Positions 16,830-27,800 of a stretch of DNA of 64,000 nucleotides are shown piece after piece. The notes beneath the pieces were generated by a model. It saw only the letters and a list, made by a program, of their open reading frames with translations. It was not told the origin of the DNA and did not search any database. Source of the DNA: Gemmatimonadaceae bacterium (lineage in GTDB: Bacteria; Gemmatimonadota; Gemmatimonadetes; Gemmatimonadales; Gemmatimonadaceae); the NCBI GenBank assembly GCA_025934775.1, contig JAICWO010000006.1, positions 124,001 through 188,000 of the forward strand, read 5' to 3'. A program made the translations under genes and the position numbers. The number at the start of each line of letters is the position of its first letter. Positions within the stretch are counted from its first letter, which is position 1.

Positions 16830-18163
16830 TGTTTCACGAACTCCACGCGGCGGTTGTTCGCCTTGCCCTCCGGCGACGTGTTCGGCGCGATCGGCTTGCT
16901 CGCGCCGTATCCCTTCGCGGTGAGCCGCGACCCGTCGATGCCTTGCGCGACGAGCAGCGTCTTCACGGCGTCGGCCCGCGCCTGCGACAGCGTCATGTTC
17001 GCCGCCGCGTTGCCGTCGGAATCCGTGTGGCCGCCGATCTCGAGCTTCAATGTGGGATTGCTATTGAGCAGATTCACGATCTGCCGGATCGTGCCCATCG
17101 ACTGCGGCTTCACGTCGGACTTGTTGACGTCGAACAGGATGCCGTGGCTGATGATCCGACCGTCCTTCGTGAGCTCGTCGAGCAGATTCATGCCGCCGCC
17201 GGCGGCGATCCGCACGTTGGTGAAGCGGATCGGGTGGCCGCTGACGCGCCCGCCCATCGTCAGCCACTGCGGGGTGACGCCGACGTCGGGCGCGACGACG
17301 ACGCGGTATTGATCGATGTAGGCCTTGATCGTGTGGTCCTTGAAGACCACGGCGCCGTGGTGCCAGTGCTCCCAGAACTTGTCCTGCTCGCCGTCCTTGA
17401 CCGCCGGATCGCTTCCCGAAAACTCCAGCGCGTTGCCGTTCTCTCCCAGCCGCGGGAATTGCACGTGGACGGCGCCGGCCTCGCTGAATCTGATCTCGCC
17501 CACGTCATCGCCCTTGGCCTCGGCGTAGTGGATCAGGATCTTGGTGCCGTCCCAGGCTTCCTTGGTGGGCATGTAGTCGAATTCGACGGTGAAGCTGTTC
17601 CCGAGATAGCTCGTCGACGTGAGGCGCGGCGCGAGCCTGGCGTCGAGGCCATCGGTGAGCACCATCGTCGGCACGCCGTTCACGTCGTTTACCGCGCCCT
17701 GGCCCTCGAGCAGCTTCCAGTGCGCCGGCAGCTCGCCGTCCTGGTCGCTCCGGAAATCGTCGTCGAAGAGAATCGTGTCGCCGGGCACGAAGTCATAGTT
17801 CTGATATGCCTGAATGCTCGCCGGCGCGTTCGCGGCGCCGCCCGCGGGCGCGGCGGCGGCGACGGCGCTGGCCGAGTCCGCGCTCGACACCTTCTCGCCC
17901 TTGGCGTCGGTGACGACGACCGGCTTGTCCTGCTGCTCCGCCTGCGTGATGCACTGCTTGTTCGTGATCGCGCACGTGACGGCGCCCGTCGCCTTGTCGA
18001 CGGCCTTGCCGGTGAGCGTGTCGGCGGTGCTGTCGATCTTCTTCGAGATCTTCTCCTGGGCCTTGGCCTTGATACGCCCCAGGATGCCCTGGGCGGGCAG
18101 CGGCGCGGCGGCGGCGAGTGCCAGGACGATGAGCGCCGGAACGAACGTGCGGGATCGCGACAT
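16826..18163 (-). CDS. OmpA-family protein with central LamG-like region
   Basis: A 445-residue exported protein with an N-terminal signal peptide (VPALIVLALAAAAPLPAQG). A charged helical segment comes next, then a middle domain (about 135-325) with beta-sandwich character (FDDDFRSDQDGELPAHWKLL and WEHWHHGAVVFKDH). The C-terminal OmpA peptidoglycan-binding domain (about 330-445) is marked by ILFDVNKSDVKP, LEIGGHTDSDGNAAANMTLS and the end NNRRVEFVKQ. It probably anchors an outer-membrane or periplasmic carbohydrate-binding module to peptidoglycan. A GAGGAAGG ribosome site precedes the ATG. First gene of a three-gene operon. Confidence 0.88.
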   Translation of the reverse strand: MSRSRTFVPALIVLALAAAAPLPAQGILGRIKAKAQEKISKKIDSTADTLTGKAVDKATGAVTCAITNKQCITQAEQQDKPVVVTDAKGEKVSSADSASAVAAAAPAGGAANAPASIQAYQNYDFVPGDTILFDDDFRSDQDGELPAHWKLLEGQGAVNDVNGVPTMVLTDGLDARLAPRLTSTSYLGNSFTVEFDYMPTKEAWDGTKILIHYAEAKGDDVGEIRFSEAGAVHVQFPRLGENGNALEFSGSDPAVKDGEQDKFWEHWHHGAVVFKDHTIKAYIDQYRVVVAPDVGVTPQWLTMGGRVSGHPIRFTNVRIAAGGGMNLLDELTKDGRIISHGILFDVNKSDVKPQSMGTIRQIVNLLNSNPTLKLEIGGHTDSDGNAAANMTLSQARADAVKTLLVAQGIDGSRLTAKGYGASKPIAPNTSPEGKANNRRVEFVKQ

Positions 18164-18211
18164 GTGATGCCTTCCTCAGATGAGCGTCAATTAGAATACT
18201 GGTATATCAAA

Positions 18212-18658
18212 CTACGAAACACGGATCGTGGCGTAGCCGAGGGTGACCCGGTGCGCCGGCCGGCCGGGGTCCACGGCCTTGGCGAAGCAGCCGGTGACGA
18301 TGTAGGTCGTGGGCGGCATCGCATCGCTCGGCGCGACGACGATCTCGCACGTGCCCGTCACCGGCTGGCCCGCGCTCGTCGCCCGCGCGAGGGCCTCGAG
18401 GCGGGTGGTCGTTGGTGAGTCGGGAAGCGTGATCCAGATCTCGGGGACGCGCGGCGCGTCGGATCTCCCGCGCGTGCCAGCCTGTACGACGCGGCGCGCG
18501 CCAACCGCCGGAAGAACCAGATCCAGCGCCGCGGTCGGGCCGATCACCTCACGGCCCAGGCGAAGCGTGACCGTGAACGGCGGCCGCGAGCGGGACGGGC
18601 TCGCGGCGAACAGGAGCAGGGCAGCAAGCGACGAACGAAGCGAGAGCGATGAGAGCAC
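18212..18658 (-). CDS. Exported hypothetical protein, 148 residues
   Basis: An N-terminal hydrophobic segment (RSSLAALLLFAASPSRS) suggests export. The mature protein is beta-rich, with a pair of Cys (GTCEIVVAPSD and TGCFAKAVDPG) that could form a disulfide. It lies 48 bases upstream of the OmpA-family gene and is read in the same direction, so the two may share a promoter in the gap before 18772. Not recognised; moderate confidence because it is short and the opposite strand is also open. Confidence 0.55.
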   Translation of the reverse strand: MLSSLSLRSSLAALLLFAASPSRSRPPFTVTLRLGREVIGPTAALDLVLPAVGARRVVQAGTRGRSDAPRVPEIWITLPDSPTTTRLEALARATSAGQPVTGTCEIVVAPSDAMPPTTYIVTGCFAKAVDPGRPAHRVTLGYATIRVS

Positions 18659-18771
18659 AGGCGCTGTGCGGGGGCTCGGGTGACCTTTCGCGGCGCGGGA
18701 CCGGCCCGTAGGTTCGACGCGACGCCCGCAATCTGCGCCCGAGCCATCCGCGCGATCTCAACAATGTCAAC

Positions 18772-21654
18772 ATGAGTCCCGACAAATACTTCCGGCTTCG
18801 AACGCTCGGCGCATTTTCGCTCGAAGTGGTCGCTGGTGATGCGGGAGCTCGCGTGTCGATGCGGCCGCGCCACCTTGCTATTCTGACGCTGCTCGCGACG
18901 TCGTCCAAGGAAGTGCGCCGGGACGCGCTCGCCGCGATGTTCTGGGGCGAGGAGACGGACGCGAGGGCCCGCCACTCGCTCAGCAACGCGCTTTCCGCTC
19001 TCCGGCAGACGCTCGGCCCGTCGTCGATCACGGCGCGGCGCGATACCATAGAGCTCGCGGCCAACGTCCGGCTGGCGGTCGACGCGATCGAATTCGCGGC
19101 CGCCTGCGAAGCCCGCGATGACGCGCGCGCCGCGGTGCTCTACCAAGGCGAATTCCTCCCGGAGCTCGTCGTGCAGGACGCGCCGGAGTTCGAGGCGTGG
19201 ATCGCGCGCGAACGCGGGCGGCTCGAGTGTCTCTTCCTGGCGATGTGTGAGCGGCGCGCGCCCGTGCTGCTCAAGGCCGGTGAGTGGGACGCGTGCGCGG
19301 CGCTCGCCGACGCGTGGCTGAGAGCCGCGCCACGCTCGACACTCGCGTTCACGTCACTCCTGCGCGCGCGCTCGGGACCGGCGACGGCCGTCGCGCTCCG
19401 CGCCGCGCTCACGGAATTCGCTCGCCTGCGCGATTGGCTCGACTCGGAGTACGGACTTCGGCCCGACGCGACCGTGCTGGACGTGGTGCGCGAGCTCGAG
19501 GAGCGTTTGGTCGTGACGGAACGATCGCTTGCTGCATCGCTCCGGCCCGATGACCCGCCCGCGATCGTAACCCGCGCGCCCGACTTCGACGGCGCCAACT
19601 CGAAGCGCGCGCGGCCGCGCTCGTCCGCGAGCTTGCGTTACGCGTCGCTGACCTTGGGAGCCGTGGTCTTGCTCGGCGCGGTGTTCGTGCGCTCGACGCG
19701 AAGCACGCATGCGAGCACCATCACGCCCGCTCGTCCAATCGTCGCGATCACGAGCATCGCGAACCTGCGCCCGGATACCTCGCTTGCTTGGCTGGACGAC
19801 GGACTACCGCAGTTGATCAGCGACGACCTCGCCGCTGGTGGGACGATCGAGGCGGTCGCGCCGATGCGGGTGCGCGACGTGCTCGCGCGCCGCGGAACGG
19901 CGTCGGCAGCGTCGCTGTCGCAATCCGATGCGTTGGACGTCGCGCGTCGTGTGGGCGCGACGTGGTCGGTGCGCGGCTCGCTGACCGGCGGTGGCGGTGC
20001 GTACATCCTCAACCTCGACGTGCGCGAAGTGGCGACGGGGGCGGACGTCGAGAGCTTCACCGTGATGGCGAAGAATCCCGTCACGCTCGGCGAGCTCGCG
20101 GCGGCGCGGCTGCTCGACATGGCGACCTCGGCGCCGGGCGGATCGAACGCGCCGCCGCGATTCGTCGCGGCGGCGGCGAGCCCGGAGGCGTATCGCCATT
20201 TCGTCCTCGGCCTCCAGGCCGAGGGCGAGCGCCGGTTTCCCGTCGACGAGCGCGAGCTCGACGCCGCGATCGCGCTCGATTCGTCGTTCATGGACGCGCT
20301 GCTCGCGCGCCGGGACCTCGCGCGCGTGCGGAGTGAGGACGCGCTCGCGCGACGTCTCGATTCTCTGATCGCGCGGCACGCCGACCACATGTCGGAGTGG
20401 GACCGCATGCGCGACGAGACCTATCGCGCGCTGTACGCCGCCGAGGTCGATCGGTCGGAGGCGTTGGCGGCGCGACTCGTCGAGCGCTTTCGCCGCGATC
20501 CGCGAGCGTACGACGTGCGCGCGGAAGTTCTCGGCAGCCACGGCAAATGGCTCGCGGCGGATTCCGTTCTGCGGCAGGAGCTGTCGCTCGACTCGCTGGC
20601 GATCGAAGCCGGCGAAGGTCCGTGCGCGCCGTGCAGCGCGTACTCGGGGCTCGTTGCCATTCGATTGATGCGCGGCGACATCGCAAGCGCTGAGACGGCG
20701 GCGCGGCGGTGGGTCGCGCTGCAGCCCGGCGTGCCCGGTTCGTGGGACATGCTGTCGATGTCGCTGGAGTTCGGCGGAAAATTCGACGACGCGATCGACG
20801 CGGCGCGCCGGACGGTCTCACTCACGACCGATCCGTCGCTCGCCGGCGATCTCGCGCGCACGTTCATCATCGCGCGGCGGTTCGACGAAGCGGATTCCGT
20901 GATTCGCGTGCTGCAGACGAGCGGGCCGATCGGCCGCCAGCGCGCGGCCGATCTGTCGCTCACGATCGAACGGGAACGAGGACAGTTCCAACGCGCCGCG
21001 GCGATGCCGAACGCCACCGCGCGCGCGCTCGGCCTCGAGCTCGTGCAGGCGGACAATCTCGTGCGAGTGGGGCGGATGGCCGACGCTCGCCGCTTGTACG
21101 AAACGTCGGGCCATTGGTCGGCGCCGCGCCAAGCCGCGGCGCTCGATCCCGGTCAAGCGCGCGCGTTCGCCTGGGCGCACGCGCTGGAAGGCGACGCGCT
21201 CTGGCGCTCCGGCGACACGATCCGCGTGCACGCGCTGGCCGATTCGGTGCGCGTGATCGGCGCGCGGAGCTACTACGGCCGAGACTGGGGGCTGTATCAC
21301 CATTTAAATGGATTGCTCGCGCTGTCGCGGCACGACACCGTGACCGCGGAGCGCGAATTGTCGGCGGCGCGCTATGGCGTCGCCGGCTGGACGACGACGG
21401 TCGCCATGCTCGCGCGCATTCGACTGGCGCACGGCGATGGCGCAGGCGCGGTTGCGTTGCTTCGCGACGCGTACGAGGGGCCGCTCGACGCGATGGGGCG
21501 TTATGTCACGCGGACGGAGCTGGACGATCTGATGGCGCTGTCGTTCGCGCGCGCCGGGCAGCTCGACAGTGCGCGCGTGTATGCGTCGCGCGTGCGGGCG
21601 GCGTGGCGCGATGCGGATCCGGAGATTCGTCGGGGATTGGCGTCGCTGCCGTAA
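18772..21654 (+). CDS. BTAD/SARP-type regulator with membrane segment, TolB-like and TPR domains
   Basis: A 960-residue protein. Residues 1-95 are a trans_reg_C winged helix (FRLRTLGAFSLEVV, RHLAILTLLATS and SNALSALRQTLG), followed by the bacterial transcriptional activation domain to about 245. A single membrane helix (about 283-303, LTLGAVVLLGAVF) separates this from a TolB-like domain (about 315-455, beginning IVAITSIANLRPDT and including LDVARRVGATWSVRGSL). TPR-like repeats continue to the C-terminus. The order, with the DNA-binding part inside the cytoplasm and the sensing part outside, is that of a one-component membrane regulator of the CadC/ToxR style. Targets are unknown; the divergent gene at 18658 is a candidate. 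Confidence 0.87.
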   Translation: MSPDKYFRLRTLGAFSLEVVAGDAGARVSMRPRHLAILTLLATSSKEVRRDALAAMFWGEETDARARHSLSNALSALRQTLGPSSITARRDTIELAANVRLAVDAIEFAAACEARDDARAAVLYQGEFLPELVVQDAPEFEAWIARERGRLECLFLAMCERRAPVLLKAGEWDACAALADAWLRAAPRSTLAFTSLLRARSGPATAVALRAALTEFARLRDWLDSEYGLRPDATVLDVVRELEERLVVTERSLAASLRPDDPPAIVTRAPDFDGANSKRARPRSSASLRYASLTLGAVVLLGAVFVRSTRSTHASTITPARPIVAITSIANLRPDTSLAWLDDGLPQLISDDLAAGGTIEAVAPMRVRDVLARRGTASAASLSQSDALDVARRVGATWSVRGSLTGGGGAYILNLDVREVATGADVESFTVMAKNPVTLGELAAARLLDMATSAPGGSNAPPRFVAAAASPEAYRHFVLGLQAEGERRFPVDERELDAAIALDSSFMDALLARRDLARVRSEDALARRLDSLIARHADHMSEWDRMRDETYRALYAAEVDRSEALAARLVERFRRDPRAYDVRAEVLGSHGKWLAADSVLRQELSLDSLAIEAGEGPCAPCSAYSGLVAIRLMRGDIASAETAARRWVALQPGVPGSWDMLSMSLEFGGKFDDAIDAARRTVSLTTDPSLAGDLARTFIIARRFDEADSVIRVLQTSGPIGRQRAADLSLTIERERGQFQRAAAMPNATARALGLELVQADNLVRVGRMADARRLYETSGHWSAPRQAAALDPGQARAFAWAHALEGDALWRSGDTIRVHALADSVRVIGARSYYGRDWGLYHHLNGLLALSRHDTVTAERELSAARYGVAGWTTTVAMLARIRLAHGDGAGAVALLRDAYEGPLDAMGRYVTRTELDDLMALSFARAGQLDSARVYASRVRAAWRDADPEIRRGLASLP

Positions 21655-21680
21655 GGGGCGGGTGGGGCGGCCTGGACGCG

Positions 21681-24600
21681 CTAGGCCGTGGCGCCGGGAG
21701 CCTGAGCGTTCAGGCGTGTGAGCGAGCCGCCTAGTTGTTGCGGGTCTCTGCATACCAACAGCTCCCACTGTCCCGCGCGGCCCCAGCGGTTCACGGCGGA
21801 GACCCAGCGTTTCGCGAACTGGGCCTTCGCGCGATCGCGCTCGTCTTCCTCGCCTTTGATCTCGAGCAGCAGATGCAACCCGTTGGTGAGCCGCACTACG
21901 AAATCGGGATAATACGAACTCGAAATGCCGAGATACTCATACGGAATCGCGAGCTCGAGGTGGTCGTTTCGAGCGTACGCGTCGACAGCGGCGGACTGCT
22001 CGAGCCGGAACACGGCAGCCTGCTCCCAACTTCCGGTGTCCGCGACGACTTGATCGATCTCGCTCTTGGTCGTCGGTACGCACGGCCGAACCGTCTTGAA
22101 GCTCACGCGACTCGTGTCACCCATCGTCCGAGATCGGTTGAGCAGCGGCAGTAGCGGCGGCTCGCCGGCGTCCGCATCCGGCTCGATGGCGGCGAGCAGT
22201 CGCTCGACGGTCCGCTGCATGTACGTCTCGAGGCCGAGCTCGCGCATGTCGCAGCCGCGCGCCGACACGCGCGTGTCGACGTACTGATCGACGATTCGGA
22301 AAATCTGCGGAAAGAGCTGGTGTCGCGATGCGAGTGCAATCTTTGCCTTGGGAGCAGCAGCCTCGGTGAGCCGCCTCACGATCTCACGGGCAATCTCGAA
22401 TTTGATCGTCTGCAGGTGGGTCGACGCGTAGTACGCCTGGCGATCCTGAAGCTCTCGCTGGAATCCGGTCGACGCGCCGGGCGCGCCGGCGTGATACCCG
22501 ACCTGTGGCGTGACATACACGGCGGTCGGATTGCGATCTGGCTCGAGCAAGAGCGGCTCGATCTCCGAAACGCGCGCGTGTACGAGATTGCTGCGTAGAG
22601 CCGCGACGTACCCATCGACCAGTGGAAAGCGAATGGAATACCTCGCGCGCTCCGGCATCGATCGGACGTGGTTCTTTGGCGCATCCTCCGGTCCGGGCGC
22701 TCCCGACTCGCGGCCCTTGAATGGAATGATCGAGAACGGAACGCCGTACACGTCCACGTACTCTTCGGTGAGAAGGCCGGTCACCGGATCCGGCGTGTAG
22801 TCCATGCGGCGAAGCCCGCGCCCGACGACCTGCTCGCACAGGAGCTGGCTGCCGAATGCGCGGAGGCCGAGAATGTGGGTCACGTTGTTGGCGTCCCAGC
22901 CCTCGCTCAACATCTGCACGCTGACCACGCACCGCACATGCTCCCCGGGCGCGCCGTGTTTGCCGACGGTGGAAACGATCTCTCGCAACTGCTCCGCGGC
23001 GTCTTTCTTTGACACGCCCGACGCGCTCTCCGCCTCGGCGAGCAAACGAGAGTCGATGCGTAGGGTTCGTCTCTCCGTCGGCGTGTTTGCGAAATACTCT
23101 TTGAATGCGAAGTTGCTCTGCCCGTAGATTGTCTTGCTCTTCGTTTTGCGAGCCTTAGCCGGCTGTTCGTCGCCACCATCTTCCGAGTCATCATCGTCGC
23201 CATCCGCCGGTACGACGCGCTCACCAGAGATCCGCTCGAAAAAGAATTCGGCGATCTCGGTGTTGTCGCATACGATGATGAGCACGGGTGGAACGAATTC
23301 CTGGCCCGGTCGCGCCGCGGCGTTGCGCTCGAATCGCTCGACCCACTGGCTGGCCAGCGTCGCGAGCGCGTCTTCGGTGTTGCGCCACACGACCTCTGGT
23401 TTTGGCTTGCCGCCCGGAAGCTTCTCGCCGGCGCTGAGTCGATCCGTCACGTGCCGCCAGAGCGCGAAGTACTTGGGCTCGGGTCGTCCGGTGGTGTCGC
23501 TGACCGGAATGCGCGGGATCTTCACGATCCCGCTCTCGATCGCGTCCACGAGACCGAAGTCGCTTACAAGCCACGGCAGCGGCGAGCCCTCGGGGTAGCC
23601 GCTCCCCTGTAAATAGAACGGCGTCGCGGAGAGGTCGACGCAACACTGCACCCCAACGGCGGCGTTGAGGCGATCGATGCCCGCAACCCACACGGTCGCT
23701 TCCTCGCGCTCCAAGCGTTCGTCGCGCGAGAGCTGTTCGTCGCCCACGGGCGCCGGCCGGTACGCGTGGTGTGCTTCGTCATTCAACACCAGAATGCGCC
23801 CGCGTTCAGCGAGTGAGCCGAGCACGCGCTTGGCGAACGCTTGGCTGGACTCCTCGCCTTTGTTCACGACCGCGTACGTCTTTCCTCCTTCGGCGTGCTC
23901 GGATTCCGGTGCGAAGGCGTGCCAGTTCGTGACGAGCACGACACCTTTTCTGAGCTCACTCATGAGAGAGCTCGGAAGAATGTCGAATTGTTCGTAGTAA
24001 TTGGCTGCGTCCTCAGGCCGAAGCACCTGTAGGCGTTCCTTGATCGTCAAGTTCGGGCAGACGATCAGCGCGGCGCTGGGGAATCGGTCGTTCCCTCGAA
24101 CGCGGCCGCGGTTGCAGAACGACCATGCGACGAGCATGGCCATCACGATCGTCTTGCCGCTCCCCGTGGCCATCTTGCAGCCGTACCGATAGAGCGGACG
24201 CAGCTGCGGATCGTTGGGCCGATCGACTAGAGACGCATAGCGGCCGAGCCGCTCTTCGGCGATGAACGAGACTCGCTCGCCGCGCCTGAGACGCTCGAAG
24301 TCGTCGAGCGAGAGCCGCGGCTTGAATCGAGGCGTTCGCCCCGATCCAAGGATCTCGTTCAGGTAGATGATGGTCTCGACCGCCTCGATCTGGCAAAAGA
24401 AGAGGCGCCGCGCTCTATCAGTGCGCGTCCAATGCCGGAGGAGCTGCTTCGTGACGGGAGTGGCTCCCTCCCACTCCGATGCGCGCCAGCGGCGCACATC
24501 GTCACGCAGCGCATTGACCAGCTCGAGGGGATCGCTCTCCTCCTGCGCGAACGCGGAGAGCTGCCCCGAGCTCGTCCGTTCGCTGCGAAACCAGTAGCTT

Positions 24601-24779
24601 GCCGCGCGTCGCCCCTCGGTCTTTGCCGCCGCGCCCGTTTGCGTATCGTAGCGCCAGTGCCAACCCGGCTCGTCGTACGGGCTGCACAGGATTGGTGTCG
24701 GTACCGGCTGAATCGGCAGCCGTTGCTGACCGCGAGCTTCGGCATCCGCCGATCCGACGTGTGTGCGTCGCGTGGCCAT
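21681..24779 (-). CDS. Type III-like restriction enzyme, helicase-endonuclease subunit
   Basis: A 1032-residue SF2 translocase/nuclease. Motif I is MATGSGKTIVMAMLVAW (about residue 205), motif II is NDEAHHAYR (about 331), motif III is DLSATPFYL (about 385) and motif VI is QVVGRGLRRMDY (about 647). A C-terminal PD-(D/E)xK nuclease follows, with PDFVVRLTNG then LLLEIKGEED (about 966-985). This matches the Res subunit of Type III systems or the related BPTD_3080 family. The start at ATG 24779 lies 25 bases after the methyltransferase stop; the longer frame would overlap that gene. It partners the upstream modification gene. All nuclease and helicase motifs look intact. Confidence 0.9.
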   Translation of the reverse strand: MATRRTHVGSADAEARGQQRLPIQPVPTPILCSPYDEPGWHWRYDTQTGAAAKTEGRRAASYWFRSERTSSGQLSAFAQEESDPLELVNALRDDVRRWRASEWEGATPVTKQLLRHWTRTDRARRLFFCQIEAVETIIYLNEILGSGRTPRFKPRLSLDDFERLRRGERVSFIAEERLGRYASLVDRPNDPQLRPLYRYGCKMATGSGKTIVMAMLVAWSFCNRGRVRGNDRFPSAALIVCPNLTIKERLQVLRPEDAANYYEQFDILPSSLMSELRKGVVLVTNWHAFAPESEHAEGGKTYAVVNKGEESSQAFAKRVLGSLAERGRILVLNDEAHHAYRPAPVGDEQLSRDERLEREEATVWVAGIDRLNAAVGVQCCVDLSATPFYLQGSGYPEGSPLPWLVSDFGLVDAIESGIVKIPRIPVSDTTGRPEPKYFALWRHVTDRLSAGEKLPGGKPKPEVVWRNTEDALATLASQWVERFERNAAARPGQEFVPPVLIIVCDNTEIAEFFFERISGERVVPADGDDDDSEDGGDEQPAKARKTKSKTIYGQSNFAFKEYFANTPTERRTLRIDSRLLAEAESASGVSKKDAAEQLREIVSTVGKHGAPGEHVRCVVSVQMLSEGWDANNVTHILGLRAFGSQLLCEQVVGRGLRRMDYTPDPVTGLLTEEYVDVYGVPFSIIPFKGRESGAPGPEDAPKNHVRSMPERARYSIRFPLVDGYVAALRSNLVHARVSEIEPLLLEPDRNPTAVYVTPQVGYHAGAPGASTGFQRELQDRQAYYASTHLQTIKFEIAREIVRRLTEAAAPKAKIALASRHQLFPQIFRIVDQYVDTRVSARGCDMRELGLETYMQRTVERLLAAIEPDADAGEPPLLPLLNRSRTMGDTSRVSFKTVRPCVPTTKSEIDQVVADTGSWEQAAVFRLEQSAAVDAYARNDHLELAIPYEYLGISSSYYPDFVVRLTNGLHLLLEIKGEEDERDRAKAQFAKRWVSAVNRWGRAGQWELLVCRDPQQLGGSLTRLNAQAPGATA

Positions 24780-24804
24780 GTGAGTCTTATGAACTCGGGC
24801 GCCG

Positions 24805-27800
24805 TCAGCGCGAGGAGGCGCGCGCCCTCGCGACGGGCTCGAGGCGATGCACGCGCATGACCTCGTTCCCGCGCGGATCAATGACCTTCACGGCGCACCG
24901 GTGGTGTTTGCCGGGCTCGAACGGCAGCGATGTAGTGCCCGAGAGAGCCGCAAAACGCTCCTCGTCGAGGTAGCCTTTGAGCGCGCGGGCGAGTTTGTCC
25001 CACGCGGTCCGGTCGGGGAAGAAGGCTTGCGTCACGCAGAACGTGCGGCCGTCGTAGTCGGTATCGACGAACCACGCCGCGACCTTGTCGGCACGGGTGG
25101 GGACGATCGTATTCGCCACCGGGTCGTAGATGTCGACGCCGTCCATCGTGACCGTGAGCGTCCCATCCGCGTGATGATCGAGCGTGGTCCGAGGCGTCCC
25201 GAATACCGTGAAGATCTGCGAGCTCGGAGTGTTCTTGAGGAGACCGCCCATCTGCACGTCGGGACGGATGTGCGCGAGATGCGCCCGTACGCGCGGGTTC
25301 GGATCATCCTGGATAACCGCTTGCGCGGCGCCATCGAAGTTGAAACCGGCGAAGATCACATCGTCGAAGCCTCGCCGCGACGCGGCGTGCAACGCCTCTT
25401 CTACCTGCAACGCCGTGATCGGGCCGTGCTGCGGGCCGAAGCTCACGGCTAGGCGCCGTCGCTTTCCGTTGGCGGCGTTCCACTCGCCTTCGGCTTGGAG
25501 GAACGGCTCATCGAGCGCGTCGAGGCGGGAGACCTTCGCGACCTTGTTATCCGGGAATCGCACCCCGTCGGCGAGCAGCAAGCGTCGCATCTGATCGATG
25601 TACGCTTCGCCATTGAAGGCATCAGCGGCGGATGATGCCGGGCCGAAGCTCTCGAGATCGCCGTCGACCGACTCGATGGGCGAATCATCCATCGATTCTT
25701 CGGCGGGCATCACGGCTTCGACGGTGAATGGGCCACTCACGCGAACGACGCCTGGGATGACCTCGGGCTGGTCGACGAGCTCCTCGGGTTCGGCGTTGGC
25801 GGCGATCGCGGCATCGACTTCGTCCATCTTGGCGCGCCAGGCGGCGCGATATTCGGCGAGCGCGGTCTTCAAAGGCGCGGGCCACTCGTCATCGGTATCG
25901 AACGGAACTTCCCACTCGCGCCATTCTGATTCCGGCAACAGCCAGCGGCGGCGGTCGGCGTCGGTGACGGAGCGCTTGCCCTCCCGTTGCTCTTTCTCGG
26001 CGAGCTTGGCTTTGAGGCGGCGGCGGAGGTCGGGCGAGACCTTCTTCAGCACGGCGTTGAGCTTGGTGAGCCTTGCCTGGAGGATCGGCTCGTGGCGGGC
26101 GAAGATCGGATCCAGCCCCGTATTCTGGGCGATGGACTTGAGCGTGATATGGGGGACAGTCTTGTAAACGAAGCCGTTGGCGGGGTCGCCCTCGTTGTGC
26201 GCGCGGTCGTGGTCGGTCTTCGGCGGCTTGGTCTTGTACTGCTCGAACTTGGATGTGAGCAAACGCTGGCGAGCGATTGCTAATGCGACGCGGGAGGAGT
26301 CGATGGTGATCCAGCGGCGGCCCCACTGCTCGGCGACGTAGGCGGTGGTTCCCGAGCCGCAGGTGGGATCGAGGACGAGGTCGCCGGGGTCGGTGGTCAT
26401 CAGGAGGCAGCGTTCGATGACCCGCGAATTTGTCTGAACGACGTACACTTTCGCCCCCGCAAATCCGCTGCTGCCAGTATCAGTCCAGAGATTATTCAGC
26501 GGGAAGGCGGGAAAATCATTCAGATATCGCTTGTAATACAGGCGCTGCCCGATCGGAATAGTTCGATTGGAATTCACTAGGCGTCGTAAGCCAGCCGCCG
26601 TCGTCTTCCAGAGAGTATTCGTAGGCGGCGAGTACGTACGATCCTCAAACTCGAATGGACCGGATAGCTTGTCCGAATGCCCAGCAGACGAAAGTGTATC
26701 TGGACGTACGAATTTCCAGCGGCTTGCCTGATCTTCGCCAAGCGCCTGGACCTCCGCCGCTCTAGCCGGCCGTGGATTCTCAGGCCATGTCTCCACCCAG
26801 GTGTACTGACCCGAGCCTTCGGTACCGAGCGACTTCGGCAAATACAGTTGCTGGTATTTAAGCCGCTGTCGGTCACGAGCGTACCACAATAGGTAATCCG
26901 CGACCGCCGCGACGACCTCAACGCCAGCGGGCGTATTTGCACTCGAAGTCTTTCGAAATTGGATTGTGGCGCACGAGTTCTCCGCCCCAAACACCTCATC
27001 CATCACCGCCCGCACCCTGTGCAGATTCTCATCAGAGATCTGTACAAAAATGCTCCCGCTGCCCGTCAACAGCTCCCGGCACAGCATCAGCCGGTCCCGC
27101 AGATACGCCAGATACGAGTGGACGCCGAGCGTCCACGTATCGCGGTACGCCTTGATCATCTCCGGCTCGCGCGTGAGGTCCGACTCCTTGTCCTTCACGT
27201 CGCGCTTGCCGATCTCGCTCTGAAAATTGCTCGCGAAGCGGATCCCGTACGGCGGGTCCAGATAGATCATCTGCACCTTGCCGGCGAGATCCTCCCGCTT
27301 CGCCAGGCTCGCCATCACCTGCAGGGAGTCGCCGAGGATGAGGCGATTGGCCCAGTCCACGTCGTGCTGGTAGAACTGCACGGCTTCGCGGTACGGCTGC
27401 TCGGGATCGGCGAACAAGTCGCGCTGCACGTCCTCCCGCTTCGCCATTCTGAGAATGGCCTGCGCGCTCACGCGTTCGTGAATGTGCAGCGCGACGGGAT
27501 CGACGACGAAACCTCTCGCCTCGCGCTTGCCGGCCCATTCGAGCCATGGCTGATGCTGACGTAGACCCATCAGCACGGCCCGCGCTTCCGTCTCGGTCAG
27601 CGGCCGCCGGGTGGCCTCATCGAGCAGCTCCGGGAGCACGTCGGCGCCGCCCGTCGGGTCAAAGCGGAGCTCGGGCGACAGGTGCGGGTCGTACGAGTAC
27701 TGGACCTTCGGCGTCTCGCGCACGCGTCCCTGCGCGGCGAGTCCCGCGGACGGAATGTTCTTGCGCTGCGCGTCGTAGCGGAAGCCGGTCGGCTCGGCCG

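Noticed and set aside
15073-18418. Three long + strand frames opposite the OmpA operon
   Set aside because: Composition is Arg/Val/Ala-heavy. The minus strand encodes signal peptides and an OmpA domain in the same stretch.
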